A stretch of 26,860 bases of DNA from Bacillota bacterium (GCA_023389275.1 JAEWEN010000024.1:1-26860), one strand, 5' to 3'; numbered from the stretch's first letter, positions 7,368-16,165 are shown. The notes: a model not told the origin generated them from the letters alone. A program made the numbers and translations.

Positions 7368-8387
7368 TTACTTACATATCCTAAGCATAAACATTTCAAG
7401 TCCAAGCTCTTGATTTATTTTTCCTGATTTAATATTAAAATCAGTTTCTAAAGCATCTTCTAATACCTTTTTTATGTCATTTTCATCCCAAGAACTCGCT
7501 ATTTTTAACATATTTTTATATACAAACTCTTGTATTTTTAAAGTTGACATAATATCTTTTGGAGACTTTCCTTCACTACTTAATAATTTTATAGAATACA
7601 ATATTCTAAACTGTCTTATTATCATAAACATTATTTTAGGATACTGCTCTCCTTGAAGTATTAAAGCATCTAGTATTTCTAAAGCCTCCCTTGCATTTCC
7701 TTTAAACATATTATCAACCATTTTAAATATATTACTTTCAATTGTTTTATGTATTATATTATCTATATCTATTTTTTCTATTTCCTTTTTATCTAAGGTA
7801 TAATCTATTAACTTTTGAAGTTCAGATTCTAAAGATGCTGGTGTATTTGAAACCTCATTTGTTAAATAAAATAAGTTTGATTTACTTATTTCTTTTTTAT
7901 TTTCTTTTAGAAAATTTTCTATCCATAAAGACAAATCTCTACCATAGCTTGGAACCTTATATTCTACTAAAATTCCTATATTTGAAGCCATTTTCAAAAT
8001 AGAATTATTTTTATCTATTAAATCAAAATTGGATATTAAAAGTATAGTATAACTTGGAATATCTTTTATATATTCTAACAAGTTATTTAAAAAAGCCTTT
8101 GACGAAGAATCTATAACATCTAATAAAAAGCTTGGTGATTTTATATGAACTACTTTTTTATCTGTCATAACAGGTATTGTTTCACATGCATTTTTTATAT
8201 CTTCAAAATTAATACTATTTCCTGTATACTCAACTAAATTTAATTCTTTTAAATTATTAACTAAGCCTTTTATATAATCCTCTGTTTCTTTAATTTTTCC
8301 TTTATCATTTCCATGTACTAAAATAAAGTTTTCAAGTTTTTTTTCAATATATAATTTATTTAAATCTTTAACTGACTTAACAATCAT
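7368..8387 (-). CDS. holA: DNA polymerase III delta subunit (HolA)
   Basis: Clamp-loader subunit that opens the beta sliding clamp. The product is 339 residues, close to the usual length. It has the degenerate AAA+ N-terminal region (ENFILVHGNDKGKIKETED), the TILLISNFDLIDKNNSILKM segment, the middle IDNIIHKTIESNIFKMVDNM domain and a helical C-terminal collar with MFMIIRQFRILYSIK. ATG at 8387 follows TTAGGAG. It begins 10 bases after comEC, so the two are one operon, the same arrangement as in Bacillus. It converges on rpsT. Confidence 0.93.
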   Translation of the reverse strand: MIVKSVKDLNKLYIEKKLENFILVHGNDKGKIKETEDYIKGLVNNLKELNLVEYTGNSINFEDIKNACETIPVMTDKKVVHIKSPSFLLDVIDSSSKAFLNNLLEYIKDIPSYTILLISNFDLIDKNNSILKMASNIGILVEYKVPSYGRDLSLWIENFLKENKKEISKSNLFYLTNEVSNTPASLESELQKLIDYTLDKKEIEKIDIDNIIHKTIESNIFKMVDNMFKGNAREALEILDALILQGEQYPKIMFMIIRQFRILYSIKLLSSEGKSPKDIMSTLKIQEFVYKNMLKIASSWDENDIKKVLEDALETDFNIKSGKINQELGLEMFMLRICK

Positions 8388-8397
8388 TTTTTATCTC

Positions 8398-10527
8398 CTA
8401 ATTAGTCTTTATTTTATATTTATTTTTCTTTACTGTAAAAACAATGTCTCCATTTATATCAGTTCTATATACATTTACTTTATTTTCATTTAATATATCT
8501 AAAAATTCATTTGAAGGATGACCAAATCCATTTTTACCAACAGGTATTACCGCATTTTCAAAGTTAGTATTTTCAAACATACTTTTGCTTACAGAATACT
8601 TTGAACCATGATGGGGAACCTTTAATACATTATAATTACCTTTAATCTTATCCATTTCTTCCTTTGTAGCATCTCCTGTTAAAAGACAATTAAAATCCTT
8701 ATAATTAGCAGATATAATTAAAGAGTTTTTATTTTCATCATCATAGCTTATTTTACTCGGTGATAACACATTAAACTCTACACCAGATATTTTAATCTCA
8801 TCTCCAGATGCTACACCTATAAAGCTTTTGTCACTACATCCTTCATAGGATATTTTATTTAAAACTTTTAAAGTACTTTCTATATATTCTAATCCACCTG
8901 AATGATCACTATGAAAATGAGTTATAACCATATAGTCTATTTTATTATATCCTAAACGTTTTATATAAGGAACGACTTTTGATTTAGCAGCTATATACTC
9001 ATCTTTAGAATCTCCCGTATCAATTAACATTGTTTTTTTACCTGGAAGCTCTAAAAATATACTATCTCCTTGTCCTACATTTATAAAATGTATTTTAAAG
9101 TCAACATACCCTATAACTGATTTTAATAAAACAATACTAATTATAACTGTTATTATACTATATTTATAAAAGTCTTTTTTAAACTTTATAATATTAAATG
9201 CTACAAATACTAAAATATAATAGCAAGCTATAAATAAAGCATCTACTTGTCCTATATAAATTAACTTATTTATATTTGAAAATCCTCTAATTAAATATAA
9301 AGTTATATCTCCTAAAAAAACTACTGGATATAATAATAGATCAAATGAAAATAAAGTATATATAAAACATGTTATAAATCCTAGAATAGTAATAAAGGAT
9401 ATTATCGGAGACAAAACCACATTAACTAATATTGATATAAGAGAAATGTATCCTCTTGTATAAAGGATAACAGGAAGTGTTAATATTGTACTTGAAATAG
9501 TAGCTGCTACTTCATCTTTAAATAGTTTTGTGTAATTTTCTATTTTATTTAAAATATCACAGTTAAAAATACTTATTGATAAGGTTGCTAAATAAGAAAA
9601 TATAAATCCTAAATTATAAATACAAAATGGATTTATAGAAATCATTATAAATGCAGCTAGTGATAAAGAATTTATAGTTGAATATTTTTTACTTATAATT
9701 TTTCCTAAAATAACTACTGTAATCATAATAAAAGCTCTAGTAATTGAAGGATCAAATCCTGTTATAAATATGTATAAAAGACAAAATAAAAATCCTATTA
9801 TATTACTTGTTTTAAAATCTAACCTTTTAGTAATAAGCATAATAGATGCATAAATAATAGCAACATTAAATCCTGAAACAGCTATAATATGCAAAATATC
9901 AAGCTCCATAAACATATTTAAATCTTCTTCATTAATATCTGACCTATATCCTGTAATAAGCCCTGATACAAATGCTCCTGCATCTTTATCTATACTTGAT
10001 AAGCCTTTGTTTATTTTATCTTTTATTTTCAAAGATATGTTGCCTAAGTTTAAATCTGTATTTACATCTAAAATCTTTTTTATTTTTCCATAGGAGGTAA
10101 GTGATCTAGATGCCATATTGTTTTCCCTATAACTTTTTTTAGAATCTACACTTCCATTTAAATAAACAGTGTCTCCTAAAGCTATTTTTTCTTCTATTTT
10201 CCTATATGAAGAAAAACATATTTTGTATCTTTCCCTGTTATTTTTAATAGTTATAGATTTTTCCTTTACATCAACAACCTTACCTGAAAAAATTTCACTT
10301 TTTGAAATACTATTATATTTATCATTTATAATATTTTTACTTATATTTAGCCAAAAACCTGATAATAAAAATACTAAGCATCCTATAATTATAAAAAATT
10401 TGTGTTTAATAAAAACAAGTGATAATAACATAGATATAATTAATATAAAAAATATACTTTTATTATAGTTAAATATTAGTATTCCTATAATTGAAAAGGG
10501 AAGTAGCATATATAACTTAAACTTCAT
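8398..10527 (-). CDS. comEC: ComEC/Rec2-type DNA uptake channel protein
   Basis: Membrane protein that carries single-stranded DNA across the cytoplasmic membrane in transformable bacteria. The 709-residue product has an N-terminal hydrophobic stretch, a DUF4131/OB-like soluble part, a Competence domain with about ten membrane segments (about residues 190-465; GLITGYRSDI, HIIAVSGFNVAII) and a C-terminal metallo-beta-lactamase domain (VGQGDSIFLE, VITHFHSDHSGG near residue 540, VPHHGSKYS near 637). The metal ligands appear intact. ATG at 10527 follows AAAAGGAG. No other competence genes are in view, so natural transformation cannot be inferred. Co-transcribed with holA. Confidence 0.95.
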   Translation of the reverse strand: MKFKLYMLLPFSIIGILIFNYNKSIFFILIISMLLSLVFIKHKFFIIIGCLVFLLSGFWLNISKNIINDKYNSISKSEIFSGKVVDVKEKSITIKNNRERYKICFSSYRKIEEKIALGDTVYLNGSVDSKKSYRENNMASRSLTSYGKIKKILDVNTDLNLGNISLKIKDKINKGLSSIDKDAGAFVSGLITGYRSDINEEDLNMFMELDILHIIAVSGFNVAIIYASIMLITKRLDFKTSNIIGFLFCLLYIFITGFDPSITRAFIMITVVILGKIISKKYSTINSLSLAAFIMISINPFCIYNLGFIFSYLATLSISIFNCDILNKIENYTKLFKDEVAATISSTILTLPVILYTRGYISLISILVNVVLSPIISFITILGFITCFIYTLFSFDLLLYPVVFLGDITLYLIRGFSNINKLIYIGQVDALFIACYYILVFVAFNIIKFKKDFYKYSIITVIISIVLLKSVIGYVDFKIHFINVGQGDSIFLELPGKKTMLIDTGDSKDEYIAAKSKVVPYIKRLGYNKIDYMVITHFHSDHSGGLEYIESTLKVLNKISYEGCSDKSFIGVASGDEIKISGVEFNVLSPSKISYDDENKNSLIISANYKDFNCLLTGDATKEEMDKIKGNYNVLKVPHHGSKYSVSKSMFENTNFENAVIPVGKNGFGHPSNEFLDILNENKVNVYRTDINGDIVFTVKKNKYKIKTN

Positions 10528-10618
10528 AATATACTCCTTTTAAAATATATTTCATTTAGAGTATATCCACAAAAGCTATAATAATTTCAATTTCAACAAT
10601 TTTTCCTTATTATAAAAC

Positions 10619-10629
10619 TATGATATAAT
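10619..10629 (+). promoter_or_regulatory. Extended -10 promoter of the GNAT gene
   Basis: TATGATATAAT, a perfect extended -10, lies about 50 bases before the ATG at 10679. No good -35 is seen at 17 bases, as is usual for extended -10 promoters. Confidence 0.55.
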
Positions 10630-10678
10630 ATTCTATAGATTCTATGACTTGAATTTACTAGGCTAAGGGGGAGCTTAC

Positions 10679-11179
10679 ATGCTTTTTGAAGAAAAGAATT
10701 TTGTGGTTGATATTTTAAGTATTGATGATCTACTCGAAGTTACTAATATATATAATTCTAATAAAAATTTTTTAAAATATCATATGGATAAAGAGTCTAT
10801 TACATACGATTGGCTACTTGAAAATGTTAACGAAATGAAAGTTGCCAATTTTTTACCGTGTAAAATAGTAGATAAATTTTCCAACAAAATATTAGGAATA
10901 CTATACTTTAAAATTTCAAAAGAAACCTACTTATCTCTTTTAATGTTTCATAAAGACTATACATATAAAGGACTTGGAACTATTGTTTTTAAATCTTTTG
11001 AAAAATATCTTAAATCTGATGGGAAATGTAATTGTATTTCAGTAGATGTTATAACAAGCTATCCTAATAATACATTGAATTTTTGGATAAAAAACGGATT
11101 TATACCACTTAAAAATATCGAACTTGATTGGAATGAAGGCCCTTTATCTGCTACACTTTTAAAAAAGGATATAAAATAA
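10679..11179 (+). CDS. GNAT family N-acetyltransferase
   Basis: Acetyl-CoA-dependent N-acetyltransferase of unknown substrate. The 166-residue product has the GNAT order: an N-terminal beta-alpha region with LEVTNIYNSNKNFLKYH, the central LGILYFKIS strands, and the acetyl-CoA loop YKGLGTIVFKSFEKYLK (about residues 97-113), then the late SYPNNTLNFWIKNGFIPL segment found in many stand-alone acetyltransferases. ATG at 10679 follows AAGGGGGAG. It is a single gene between divergent comEC and convergent dacF, with its own promoter and shared terminator. The substrate (small molecule, antibiotic or protein N-terminus) cannot be told. Confidence 0.8.
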   Translation: MLFEEKNFVVDILSIDDLLEVTNIYNSNKNFLKYHMDKESITYDWLLENVNEMKVANFLPCKIVDKFSNKILGILYFKISKETYLSLLMFHKDYTYKGLGTIVFKSFEKYLKSDGKCNCISVDVITSYPNNTLNFWIKNGFIPLKNIELDWNEGPLSATLLKKDIK

Positions 11180-11205
11180 AAAAGTCGATTAAAATCGACT
11201 TTTTT
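11178..11205. terminator. Bidirectional terminator between the GNAT gene and the D,D-carboxypeptidase gene
   Basis: A 14-bp palindromic stem centred at 11191/11192 with core GTCGATT/AATCGAC and A/T runs at both ends. It overlaps the stop codons of both converging genes. Confidence 0.85.
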
Positions 11206-12394
11206 ATTTAAACATATTTTTAAAAAATAATTCTATTCTTTTAAATACTCCAACTCTTTTAACATCCTTAGTAGATATTAAATCCTCAGTTAAAGTTACT
11301 TTATCAATTTTAATAGTAACGGTTCCTATAATATCACCTTTTTTAACACTTTTCTTTAAATCTTCTTTTATACTTGTTTTAATATCTATTTTACTTGATT
11401 TTTTCATTAGATAATATAAATCATCGCTTATAGCACCTGATAAACTTCCACCTTTGTGATACTCACTTTTAATATTAAAAACCTTATCTTTTCCTAAAAT
11501 CTTTTTATTTTCAAAGTTTGCTTGTCCATATTTCAATAAATTTAAGTTAACATCTGTTCTAATATGATCCTCACTAGACCCTAATGTTACACCTACTAAT
11601 CTAAAAGGCTTATTATTCTTATCTGTTTGAGAAATAGATTTTGTAGAAGCTAAACAATATCCTGCTTCATTTGTAAAACCTGTTTTTAAACCATCTACTG
11701 AAATATTTTTTGAAATTAACTTATTAGTGTTATGATAAGGAACATTTTTATATGTAAAACTTTTCATTGAAGTCTTTTTCAAAACTTCTGGATATTCATC
11801 TATTATTTTTTTAGATAGTAAAGCTGTTTCATATGCTGTTGTAGTATTAAATATTTTTTTATTGTCTTTAACTTCTGTAAGACCACTTGTATTTATGTAA
11901 ATAGTATTATTAAGCCCTAAATCCTTTGCCTTTTTGTTCATTAACTTTAAAAAGTCTTGTCCTGTAGCATCTTCAACTATCTTTTCTAGTTCAATAGCAC
12001 TATCATTAGCAGATAATATTAAAAGAGATGACAATAGATCATCAATTGTAATAACATCACCTTTTTCAAGATTAACCTTTGTACCATCACTTGGAACGCT
12101 ACTAAAATCTCCACCTACAATTACCTTTTTAGATAGGGGAACATTATTTTGTTTCAAATAATCCATAGCAATATAATAAGTCATTAATTTAGTTACTGAT
12201 GCTTGTGGTAAAACCTTATCTTTATCTTTTTCATATAATATTTTCCCTGTTCCTTGGTCCATTAAAACTATAGCTTTAGTGTTTTCATTATCTATATTTT
12301 CACTAGCTAAAACTTTTACATTAAACCCAAAAAAAGAAATTATTAAAGCCATAGCTATAATAATACCTTTATATCTAACCTTACTATCAAACAC
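11204..12394 (-). CDS. D-alanyl-D-alanine carboxypeptidase (low-molecular-weight PBP, DacF/DacA type)
   Basis: Serine carboxypeptidase that trims the terminal D-Ala from peptidoglycan stem peptides outside the membrane. The 396-residue product has a signal peptide (about residues 8-31, ending VLASE), then the three penicillin-binding motifs SVTK (S66-K69), SAN (S128-N130) and KTG (K237-G239), the PBP5-type beta-rich domain, and a short C-terminal amphipathic anchor (about 385-396). The start is GTG at 12394 behind GGAGGAG. Sporulation DacF and vegetative DacA cannot be separated on sequence alone, so no symbol is given. It lies 56 bases after a BFD-like gene, with a hairpin between. Confidence 0.93.
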   Translation of the reverse strand: MFDSKVRYKGIIIAMALIISFFGFNVKVLASENIDNENTKAIVLMDQGTGKILYEKDKDKVLPQASVTKLMTYYIAMDYLKQNNVPLSKKVIVGGDFSSVPSDGTKVNLEKGDVITIDDLLSSLLILSANDSAIELEKIVEDATGQDFLKLMNKKAKDLGLNNTIYINTSGLTEVKDNKKIFNTTTAYETALLSKKIIDEYPEVLKKTSMKSFTYKNVPYHNTNKLISKNISVDGLKTGFTNEAGYCLASTKSISQTDKNNKPFRLVGVTLGSSEDHIRTDVNLNLLKYGQANFENKKILGKDKVFNIKSEYHKGGSLSGAISDDLYYLMKKSSKIDIKTSIKEDLKKSVKKGDIIGTVTIKIDKVTLTEDLISTKDVKRVGVFKRIELFFKNMFK

Positions 12395-12436
12395 TTTTTA
12401 ACTCCTCCTATATCTTTTAACAGTAAAAATTGCCTA

Positions 12437-12469
12437 ATTAAAAGAGGAATTTAAATTTCCTCTTTTAAT
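12437..12469 (-). terminator. Hairpin at the 3' end of the BFD-like gene
   Basis: A 13-bp perfect stem (12437-12449 with 12457-12469) with a 7-base loop spans the stop codon. The T-run on the minus strand (TTTTAATTAGG) is interrupted, so termination may be partial and let RNA polymerase reach the carboxypeptidase gene. Confidence 0.55.
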
Positions 12470-12660
12470 AAATTCTCTATTTTTTCTCTACATCTTTTTC
12501 CACAACAGCTTCCACTTCCTGCCCCTGTTTTTGATTTTATATCATCAAAGGATTTTGCTCCATTTTGTATACTTTTCTTAATAGATGCTCTTGAAACTCC
12601 TGTACAAACACAAACTTTTGTTAATTTATCTATTATATTTTCTTTTGTTTTATCTGTCAT
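12451..12660 (-). CDS. BFD-like [2Fe-2S]-binding protein
   Basis: Small iron-sulfur protein of the bacterioferritin-associated ferredoxin (Fer2_BFD) type, 69 residues. Cysteines C17 and C19 in VCVCTGVSR, and a distal GSCCGKRC group, give the C-x-C ... C-x-x-C pattern that binds one [2Fe-2S] cluster. The family usually mobilises iron or passes electrons as a domain or stand-alone protein. The extra adjacent cysteine (SCCGKRC) makes the exact ligand set unclear. ATG at 12660 follows GGAAGGAAA. No bacterioferritin gene is nearby, so its partner is unknown. Confidence 0.8.
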   Translation of the reverse strand: MTDKTKENIIDKLTKVCVCTGVSRASIKKSIQNGAKSFDDIKSKTGAGSGSCCGKRCREKIENLLKEEI

Positions 12661-12751
12661 AAATATATTTCCTTCCTTGAATTATCTCTACTTGAATTTT
12701 ATATTATTTTGTTTATATTTACAACAACAAAGTAATTACAATAAAAAACAA

Positions 12752-12777
12752 AAGTCAGAGAAAAATATCTCTGACTT
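12752..12777 (-). terminator. Terminator of the SulP transporter gene
   Basis: A 10-bp perfect stem AAGTCAGAGA/TCTCTGACTT with a 6-base loop, followed on the minus strand by TTTTGTTTTTT. It lies about 100 bases after the stop of the transporter gene. The sequence between the stop and the hairpin shows no frame. Confidence 0.85.
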
Positions 12778-12875
12778 AAAAATAAATTTAAAGCAAAATA
12801 AATGTTGTGGTACATAAATTAATTAATTTATCAGTTATTATAATACCATATTTTTGAATATTTGTAAATTCTATA

Positions 12876-14504
12876 CTAAATTGTTATTTTTTGATCTTCT
12901 CTATAGTATACAACTGCTTCTTCACCTGCAAGTTCCATAAAGCCCATATTTCTTAAAACTTTTCTAGGTTGTTTTTGTACATTTATAAGTTTTAATTTAA
13001 CACCATTTTTTTTGCACATTTGATAAACTCTTTCTATAGCATCTATTGCTGTAGAGTCCATAGCATTAGCATTTACAAGGTCTAAAACTAAAACATCATA
13101 GTCTGAGCTTATTTCTTTCATAACTTCTAAAAACTTTTGTACTACTCCAAAGAAAAATGGTCCATTTATTTCATATACTAATACTTTTTCATTAAAATCT
13201 TTTTCTTTTAAAACTTCTTCCTCATCAGTTGAACTTTTACCCATTTTTACACAATGTATTGTTGTTGTATCTGCAACTCTTTTCATAAATAAAAATGCTG
13301 CTAAAATCATTCCAACTTCTATTGCAACTACAAGGTCAAATATTATTGTTAGAGAAAATGTTATTAAAAGTACTGCCATATCACTTTTAGGTGCTTTTAA
13401 AAGTGATGCAAATGTTTTCCACTCTCCCATATTATATGAAACTATAATTAATATAGCAGCAAGAGTAGTCATTGGAATAAGCTTTGCAAGTGGCATAAAT
13501 AAAAGCATTATAAGAAGTAGTGTAATAGAATGTACTATTCCTGCTATTGGACTTCTTCCACCATTTCTAATATTAGCTGCTGTTCTAGCTATTGCTCCTG
13601 TTGCAGGGATTCCACCAAATAGTCCTGAGAATATATTTCCTACACCTTGTCCTATAAGTTCCATGTTTGAATCATGTTTTCCACCAATCATTCCATCTGC
13701 TACAACCGCTGATAATAAAGACTCAATAGATGCTAAAATTGCTATTGTTATAGCTGGTCCCATTAAGTCTTTTATTTGATTTAAATCAAATCCAGGAAGA
13801 TGTGGCATAGGTATTGTTGATGATATATTTTCAAAACTGCTTCCAATTGTTGCAACATTTAAATTAAGAACTTGTACTAAAACTGTTGTAACAACTAGTG
13901 CAATTAAAGATCCTGGTATAGTTTTATTTATTTTTGGCCAAAAAACCATTATTATTATTGCTAGTAAACCTATTATAAAGGTTGTCATATTAAATGTTCC
14001 CATATGACTAAAATATGCTTCCCATTTAGGAATAAATTCTGATGGAACATTTTCAATTTGAAGTCCTAAAAAATCTTTTACCTGTGTTGAAAGTAATGTT
14101 ATAGCAATACCTGCTGTAAATCCTACTGTTATAGGATAAGGTACATACTTTATTACACTACCAAACTTAAATATTCCAAATATAACCATTATAACTCCCG
14201 CCATAATAGTTGCTGTAATTAGTCCATCTAATCCATGCTTTTGTATAATTCCATAAACAATAACAACGAAAGCTCCTGTAGGACCACCTATTTGGACTCT
14301 ACTTCCACCTAATAGGGAAATAAAAAATCCTGCTATAATTGCTGTAATAAGTCCCTTTTCTGGAGAAACTCCAGAAGAAATAGCAAGTGCAACCGAAAGT
14401 GGTAAGGCAATTATTGCAACAATTATTCCTGAAATAATATCTTTAGATATACTTTTTTTAGTTAACTCCTTTCTTTTAATCATTCCTAATAATTTAGGTT
14501 TCAT
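12876..14504 (-). CDS. SulP family anion transporter with STAS domain
   Basis: Membrane transporter of the SLC26/SulP family, moving sulfate, bicarbonate or other anions. The 542-residue product has an N-terminal SulP signature (DIISGIIVAIIALPLSVALA, GSRVQIGGPTGAF), about 12-14 membrane segments, GIPATGAIARTAANIR before the final segments, and a cytoplasmic C-terminal STAS domain (about the last 100 residues) with the DSTAIDAIERV motif. ATG 14504 is chosen because GGAGG is 9 bases upstream; ATG 14510 is too close to it. A longer frame starting at TTG 14573 is not real: that TTG is part of the promoter -35 box. The substrate cannot be told. Confidence 0.9.
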   Translation of the reverse strand: MKPKLLGMIKRKELTKKSISKDIISGIIVAIIALPLSVALAISSGVSPEKGLITAIIAGFFISLLGGSRVQIGGPTGAFVVIVYGIIQKHGLDGLITATIMAGVIMVIFGIFKFGSVIKYVPYPITVGFTAGIAITLLSTQVKDFLGLQIENVPSEFIPKWEAYFSHMGTFNMTTFIIGLLAIIIMVFWPKINKTIPGSLIALVVTTVLVQVLNLNVATIGSSFENISSTIPMPHLPGFDLNQIKDLMGPAITIAILASIESLLSAVVADGMIGGKHDSNMELIGQGVGNIFSGLFGGIPATGAIARTAANIRNGGRSPIAGIVHSITLLLIMLLFMPLAKLIPMTTLAAILIIVSYNMGEWKTFASLLKAPKSDMAVLLITFSLTIIFDLVVAIEVGMILAAFLFMKRVADTTTIHCVKMGKSSTDEEEVLKEKDFNEKVLVYEINGPFFFGVVQKFLEVMKEISSDYDVLVLDLVNANAMDSTAIDAIERVYQMCKKNGVKLKLINVQKQPRKVLRNMGFMELAGEEAVVYYREDQKITI

Positions 14505-14544
14505 TTTCATACGCCTCCATTTAAATTTATTAGCACCCGTTATT

Positions 14545-14573
14545 ATCCTATTCCTATTTTTATATTTTGTCAA
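14545..14573 (-). promoter_or_regulatory. Sigma-A promoter of the SulP gene
   Basis: A perfect TTGACA (14568-14573) with, after 17 bases, TAGGAT (14545-14550); GATAAT at 20 bases is an alternative -10. The -35 follows directly after the T-run of the preceding gene's terminator. Confidence 0.65.
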
Positions 14574-14582
14574 AATAAAAAT

Positions 14583-14614
14583 GAGAAGAATTTGTTAATA
14601 TACAAATTCTTCTC
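14583..14614 (-). terminator. Terminator of the ArsC/Spx-like gene
   Basis: A perfect 13-bp stem GAGAAGAATTTGT with its complement, a 6-base loop, and TTTTTATTTT on the minus strand. Confidence 0.88.
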
Positions 14615-14628
14615 TTATGTACCTTACA

Positions 14629-14985
14629 TTATCTTTTAATCTTATCGTAATTATCTGCTTTAAAACCAACTATTACAGAATCTTCTGTAATTAATAAAGG
14701 TCTTTTTACAAGCATTCCATTTGTTGAAAGTAGTTCTATCATTTCCTCTTCATTCATATTCTTTAGCTTATCTTTAAGATTCATTTCTCTATAAAGTATT
14801 CCACTTGTATTAAAAAACTTTTTAATTTCAAGGCCGCTTTTTTTAATCCATAAAGATAACTCTTCTTTTGTAGGATTGTTTTCAACTATATTTCTATCTT
14901 CAAACTCAATTTCATTTTCTACAAGCCATGTTTTTGCTTTTTTACATGTAGAGCATTTTGGATATTCAATAAATAAATTTTTCAT
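14629..14985 (-). CDS. ArsC/Spx family thioredoxin-fold protein
   Basis: A 118-residue member of the arsenate reductase/Spx family. It has CSTC (C11, C14) at the N-terminus of the fold, KAKTWLVENEIEFEDRNI, a helical insertion, and R95 in VKRPLL, the conserved Arg-Pro of the family. The CxxC resembles Spx and YusI-type proteins more than plain thioredoxin-linked arsenate reductases, in which only the first Cys is kept. Spx would be a redox-sensing partner of RNA polymerase; that role is not proven here. ATG at 14985 follows AAGGAGA. It starts 19 bases after the BECR-like gene, so they share a transcript. No other ars genes are near, which argues against an arsenic operon. Confidence 0.85.
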   Translation of the reverse strand: MKNLFIEYPKCSTCKKAKTWLVENEIEFEDRNIVENNPTKEELSLWIKKSGLEIKKFFNTSGILYREMNLKDKLKNMNEEEMIELLSTNGMLVKRPLLITEDSVIVGFKADNYDKIKR

Positions 14986-15004
14986 AAATAATCTCCTTTT
15001 GTAA

Positions 15005-15409
15005 TTAAAATTTAAAATTCACTTTTTTTACTCTTCCACTATATATTCTACTTTCAAGTTTTAAATCTGTAATTGGATACATAGAGGATACATATATATA
15101 TCCATCTTCTTTATCTACTTCTACTGCAACTAAAATATTGTTATCATGTATATACTTTACAAACTCTATACTAGAGTGCAGTTTTTCTGGATGAGTTCCT
15201 ATATAATCTGGTGATTTTATAACCATTTTTATACACCCTATTGTATCTTTAAGATTTTTCTTACTTAGTTGACCTTTATGCTTTTTTAAAACATGTCTAA
15301 TTACACCATAGTTCATATATACAACACCGGTGTATTTAAAATCAACTATTTTTCTAATATTAGATGAAATTTTACCAACCCAATAATATGAACTTAGCTT
15401 CTTATCCAT
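15005..15409 (-). CDS. Possible PBECR/BECR-fold nuclease-like protein
   Basis: A 134-residue protein of uncertain function. The pattern recalls the phage Barnase-EndoU-ColicinE5/D-RelE-like (PBECR) nuclease domains: an early KISSNIRKIV helix, YMNYGVIRHVLKKHKGQL (H39, K42, K43, H44), IKSPDYIG at about residues 65-71, SIEFVKYI, and two closing strands with VAVEVD and YIYVSSMYP. The family link is from memory of the motif style and needs a profile search. ATG 15409 is chosen because TAGGAGTG lies just upstream; the frame is open to 15460 without a site. It lies 19 bases ahead of the ArsC/Spx-like gene. No antitoxin-like small gene sits beside it, so a toxin-antitoxin role is not supported. Confidence 0.6.
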   Translation of the reverse strand: MDKKLSSYYWVGKISSNIRKIVDFKYTGVVYMNYGVIRHVLKKHKGQLSKKNLKDTIGCIKMVIKSPDYIGTHPEKLHSSIEFVKYIHDNNILVAVEVDKEDGYIYVSSMYPITDLKLESRIYSGRVKKVNFKF

Positions 15410-15523
15410 ATACACTCCTATATTAATAGTATTTTCTACATAGTAATTTATTATTATCATATGTATTATTTGTTTTTAATACTACTAAATATATAAGATA
15501 ATTATGGAAATAACTTTCTTACT

Positions 15524-16069
15524 CTAATATTTATTATATGAAAGTATTTCTTCTGTGTTCTTTCTAATTTTTTTCCTAGGGCCTTTATCCTCAAAATATC
15601 CTATTGATATAATAAGTTCTACACTTAAATTTTTTGGAACTTTTAAAATATCTTTAATTTCTTTTTCTTTAAACCACCCTATTATACAAGTTCCAAGACC
15701 TAAATCTGTAGCAGCTAAACATATATGCTGTGTAGCTATTCCAAGATCTATTGAAGTATAATCCTTCTTTTTAACAATACTTCCAATCTTAGATGTTAAA
15801 TTTCTTTTTTGAGATACTACTGCTATAAAACAAGGTGCTGTTAGTGCAAATTTATTTATCCCTGAAATAAGTGGATCATATATTTTTTTAGCTAAATCTT
15901 TTACCATATTTCCATCATCAACAACAATAAATTTCCATGGTTGTGAGTTACAAGCTGAAGGAGCGAGTCTAGCACACTCTATACACCTTTCTATTTTTTC
16001 TCTTTCTACACTTTTATCTAAATATCCTCTTACACTTTCTCTTTTTTTAACAAGCTCTATAAAATTCAT
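15524..16069 (-). CDS. Nitroreductase family protein
   Basis: FMN-dependent oxidoreductase of the nitroreductase superfamily, 181 residues. It has the N-terminal FMN-binding RESVRGYLDKSVE (Arg-Ser-x-Arg type motif), ARLAPSACNSQPWKFIVV (the substrate/FMN loop), DLGIATQHICLAATDLGLGTC and the C-terminal GYFEDKGPRKKIRKN. ATG at 16069 follows AGAGGTGA. It is a single gene with an extended -10 promoter upstream, divergent from lplA. The physiological substrate is unknown; the length and motifs match small clostridial nitroreductases. Confidence 0.9.
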   Translation of the reverse strand: MNFIELVKKRESVRGYLDKSVEREKIERCIECARLAPSACNSQPWKFIVVDDGNMVKDLAKKIYDPLISGINKFALTAPCFIAVVSQKRNLTSKIGSIVKKKDYTSIDLGIATQHICLAATDLGLGTCIIGWFKEKEIKDILKVPKNLSVELIISIGYFEDKGPRKKIRKNTEEILSYNKY

Positions 16070-16098
16070 TTTTCACCTCTAATAATTATCTTTTTAAA

Positions 16099-16109
16099 AT
16101 TATATCATA
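16099..16109 (-). promoter_or_regulatory. Extended -10 promoter of the nitroreductase gene
   Basis: TATGATATAAT on the minus strand, 30 bases before the ATG, with no clear -35. It is identical to the boxes at 10619 and 18904. Confidence 0.6.
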
Positions 16110-16136
16110 CCTTACAAAGTCTTATAATTAACGATG

Positions 16137-16165
16137 TTGTAAATAGTAAACTTTTACTTTAAAAT
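16137..16165 (+). promoter_or_regulatory. Sigma-A promoter of lplA with a dyad in the spacer
   Basis: TTGTAA (16137-16142), 17 bases, TAAAAT (16160-16165). The spacer holds a short dyad AGTAAA-CT-TTTACT (16145-16158) that could be an operator or chance in AT-rich DNA. Confidence 0.5.

Noticed and set aside
8398..10527. Evidence of natural competence from comEC
   Set aside because: comEC is kept in many Clostridia not known to be transformable, and no other competence gene is in the window.
14505..14573. Longer start of the SulP gene at TTG 14573
   Set aside because: The TTG is the start of the -35 box TTGACA, so it cannot be in the transcript from that promoter.
14629..15409. Toxin-antitoxin pair or arsenic resistance operon
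   Set aside because: The ArsC/Spx-like protein does not look like an antitoxin, and there is no arsenite pump or ArsR gene beside it.
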